From: an uncultured Verrucomicrobiota bacterium
Lineage (GTDB): Bacteria > Verrucomicrobiota > Kiritimatiellia > RFP12 > UBA1067
Assembly (NCBI GenBank): GCA_945947925.1
Contig: CAMEZU010000122.1
Span: 1-5,882, forward strand
Direction of reading: 5' to 3'
Length of the DNA: 5,882 bases
Of this stretch, positions 5,354-5,882 are shown piece by piece. The notes under the pieces are model-generated. The model had not been told where the DNA came from, ran no database searches, and was given only the letters and a program-made list of their open reading frames with translations. How positions within the stretch are numbered: position 1 is the first letter of the stretch; each line of letters starts with the position of its first letter. A program made the position numbers and the translations under genes.

Positions 5354-5882
5354 TCACTCGTCGAACAGAATCTCCTTCTCGACCTTCACGCTGACCTTGC
5401 CCTTGATGTCCGCGGCCGACGCACCCACAAGCAGGTTATAGGTGCCCGGGACGGTGCGCCAGCGGTGCGTGAGGACGTCGTAGTACGCAAAGGCACGCGG
5501 CGTGACGGACATCGTCACGACCTTGGTCTCGCCCGCCTTGAGCGCGACCTTCCGGAAGCCCTTCAGCTCCTTCTTCACGCGCTCGACGGTATGCTCGACC
5601 GGCTCGACGTAGAGCTGGACGATTTCCTTGCCGTCGACCTTGCCGGTGTTCGTGACGGGGACGGAGACCTTCCACTCTTCACCTCCACCTGTCACCTCCA
5701 CCTGCGGTTCGCCATAGGCAAACGTGGTGTAGCTGAGGCCGTAGCCGAACGGGAAGAGCGGCTCGATGCCCTTCTCGTCGAACCAGCGGTAGCCGACGTA
5801 GAAGCGCTCGTTGTAGATGACCTTCTTGTTGTTGTAGGTGCCCATCTGCTGGACGGCGGTGTCCTCGAAGCGCTTCGGCCAG
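5354..5882 (-). CDS. Glycoside hydrolase family 3 (beta-glucosidase-type), C-terminal 175 residues
   Basis: The open frame enters from the right edge and ends at TGA 5356-5354. The visible part starts WPKRFEDTAVQQMGTYNN and continues YNERFYVGYRWFDEKGIEPL then FPFGYGLSYTTFAYG, the end of the GH3 C-terminal alpha/beta-sandwich domain. It then passes into the fibronectin III-like domain typical of GH3 enzymes: VPVTNTGKVDGKEIVQLYV, VERVKKELKGFRKVALKAGE, and PGTYNLLVGAS near the end. GH3 enzymes remove terminal beta-linked sugars (glucosidase, xylosidase or N-acetylglucosaminidase), usually in plant-glycan degradation. The nucleophile Asp and the N-terminal barrel are outside the window, so the substrate cannot be assigned and a signal peptide cannot be checked. 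The frame is intact across a 13-bp tandem duplication at the linker between the two domains. The stop lies 17 bases upstream of the peptidase ATG, so the two are probably cotranscribed. Confidence 0.93.
   Translation of the reverse strand, partial: WPKRFEDTAVQQMGTYNNKKVIYNERFYVGYRWFDEKGIEPLFPFGYGLSYTTFAYGEPQVEVTGGGEEWKVSVPVTNTGKVDGKEIVQLYVEPVEHTVERVKKELKGFRKVALKAGETKVVTMSVTPRAFAYYDVLTHRWRTVPGTYNLLVGASAADIKGKVSVKVEKEILFDE
5679..5704 (-). repeat. Exact 13-bp tandem duplication inside the GH3 gene
   Basis: The plus-strand unit tcacctccacctg occurs twice in direct succession (5679-5691 and 5692-5704). On the coding strand this is CAGGTGGAGGTGA twice. Because 13 is not a multiple of three, the copies are read in different frames, giving QVEV then TGGGE. 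Each copy contains GGAGGTGA, a strong complement to the 3' end of 16S rRNA. It lies in the linker before the fibronectin III-like domain, where length changes are tolerated. Confidence 0.85.

Noticed and set aside
5337..5357. GTG at 5357 as the peptidase start
   Set aside because: It would add seven residues before the basic signal-peptide end, and its nearest Shine-Dalgarno sequence is about 14 bases away. The ATG at 5336 has better spacing and a more typical signal peptide.
3915..5441. Long plus-strand open frame (508 codons) opposite the peptidase
   Set aside because: It is antisense to the M16C catalytic half, rich in Glu/Arg/Val/Ala, and has no motifs or convincing start signal. Another composition shadow.

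Overview
The window is a G+C-rich bacterial segment that is coding almost throughout. It holds four genes, all on the minus strand, with no intergenic gap longer than about 20 bases. In transcription order (right to left) they are: the C-terminal end of a family 3 glycoside hydrolase (GH3, 5882-5354); a complete exported M16C zinc metallopeptidase related to presequence protease (5336-2391); a complete UvrD/PcrA-like superfamily 1 DNA helicase (2394-247); and the first 82 residues of a Ser/Thr protein kinase that runs off the left edge (247-1).

The junctions are very tight. The peptidase Shine-Dalgarno sequence overlaps the GH3 stop region. The helicase starts inside an ATGA overlap with the peptidase stop. 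The kinase starts inside a TGATG overlap with the helicase stop. This looks like one polycistronic unit with translational coupling, although the products have no obvious common pathway: glycan degradation, peptide degradation outside the cytoplasm, DNA repair or replication, and signalling. No promoter or conventional intergenic terminator is visible, and every part of the window is assigned to a gene or a junction.

Several features go beyond ordinary coding. A perfect 13-bp inverted repeat lies about 75 nt inside the peptidase gene; in the mRNA it forms a stem capped by a GCGA (GNRA) tetraloop and followed by a short U-run. The helicase ends in a Gly/Tyr-rich low-complexity tail encoded by 12-bp repeats. 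The GH3 gene contains an exact 13-bp tandem duplication that includes two strong Shine-Dalgarno-like sequences. The peptidase carries a signal peptide, which is unusual for the presequence-protease branch.

The organism cannot be identified firmly. High G+C, a Hanks-type kinase, a GH3 enzyme and a secreted M16C peptidase would suit a polysaccharide-degrading Gram-negative, for example a Verrucomicrobiota/Kiritimatiellota-type bacterium, but this is an impression and not a result. No CRISPR array, mobile element, tRNA or rRNA was seen.
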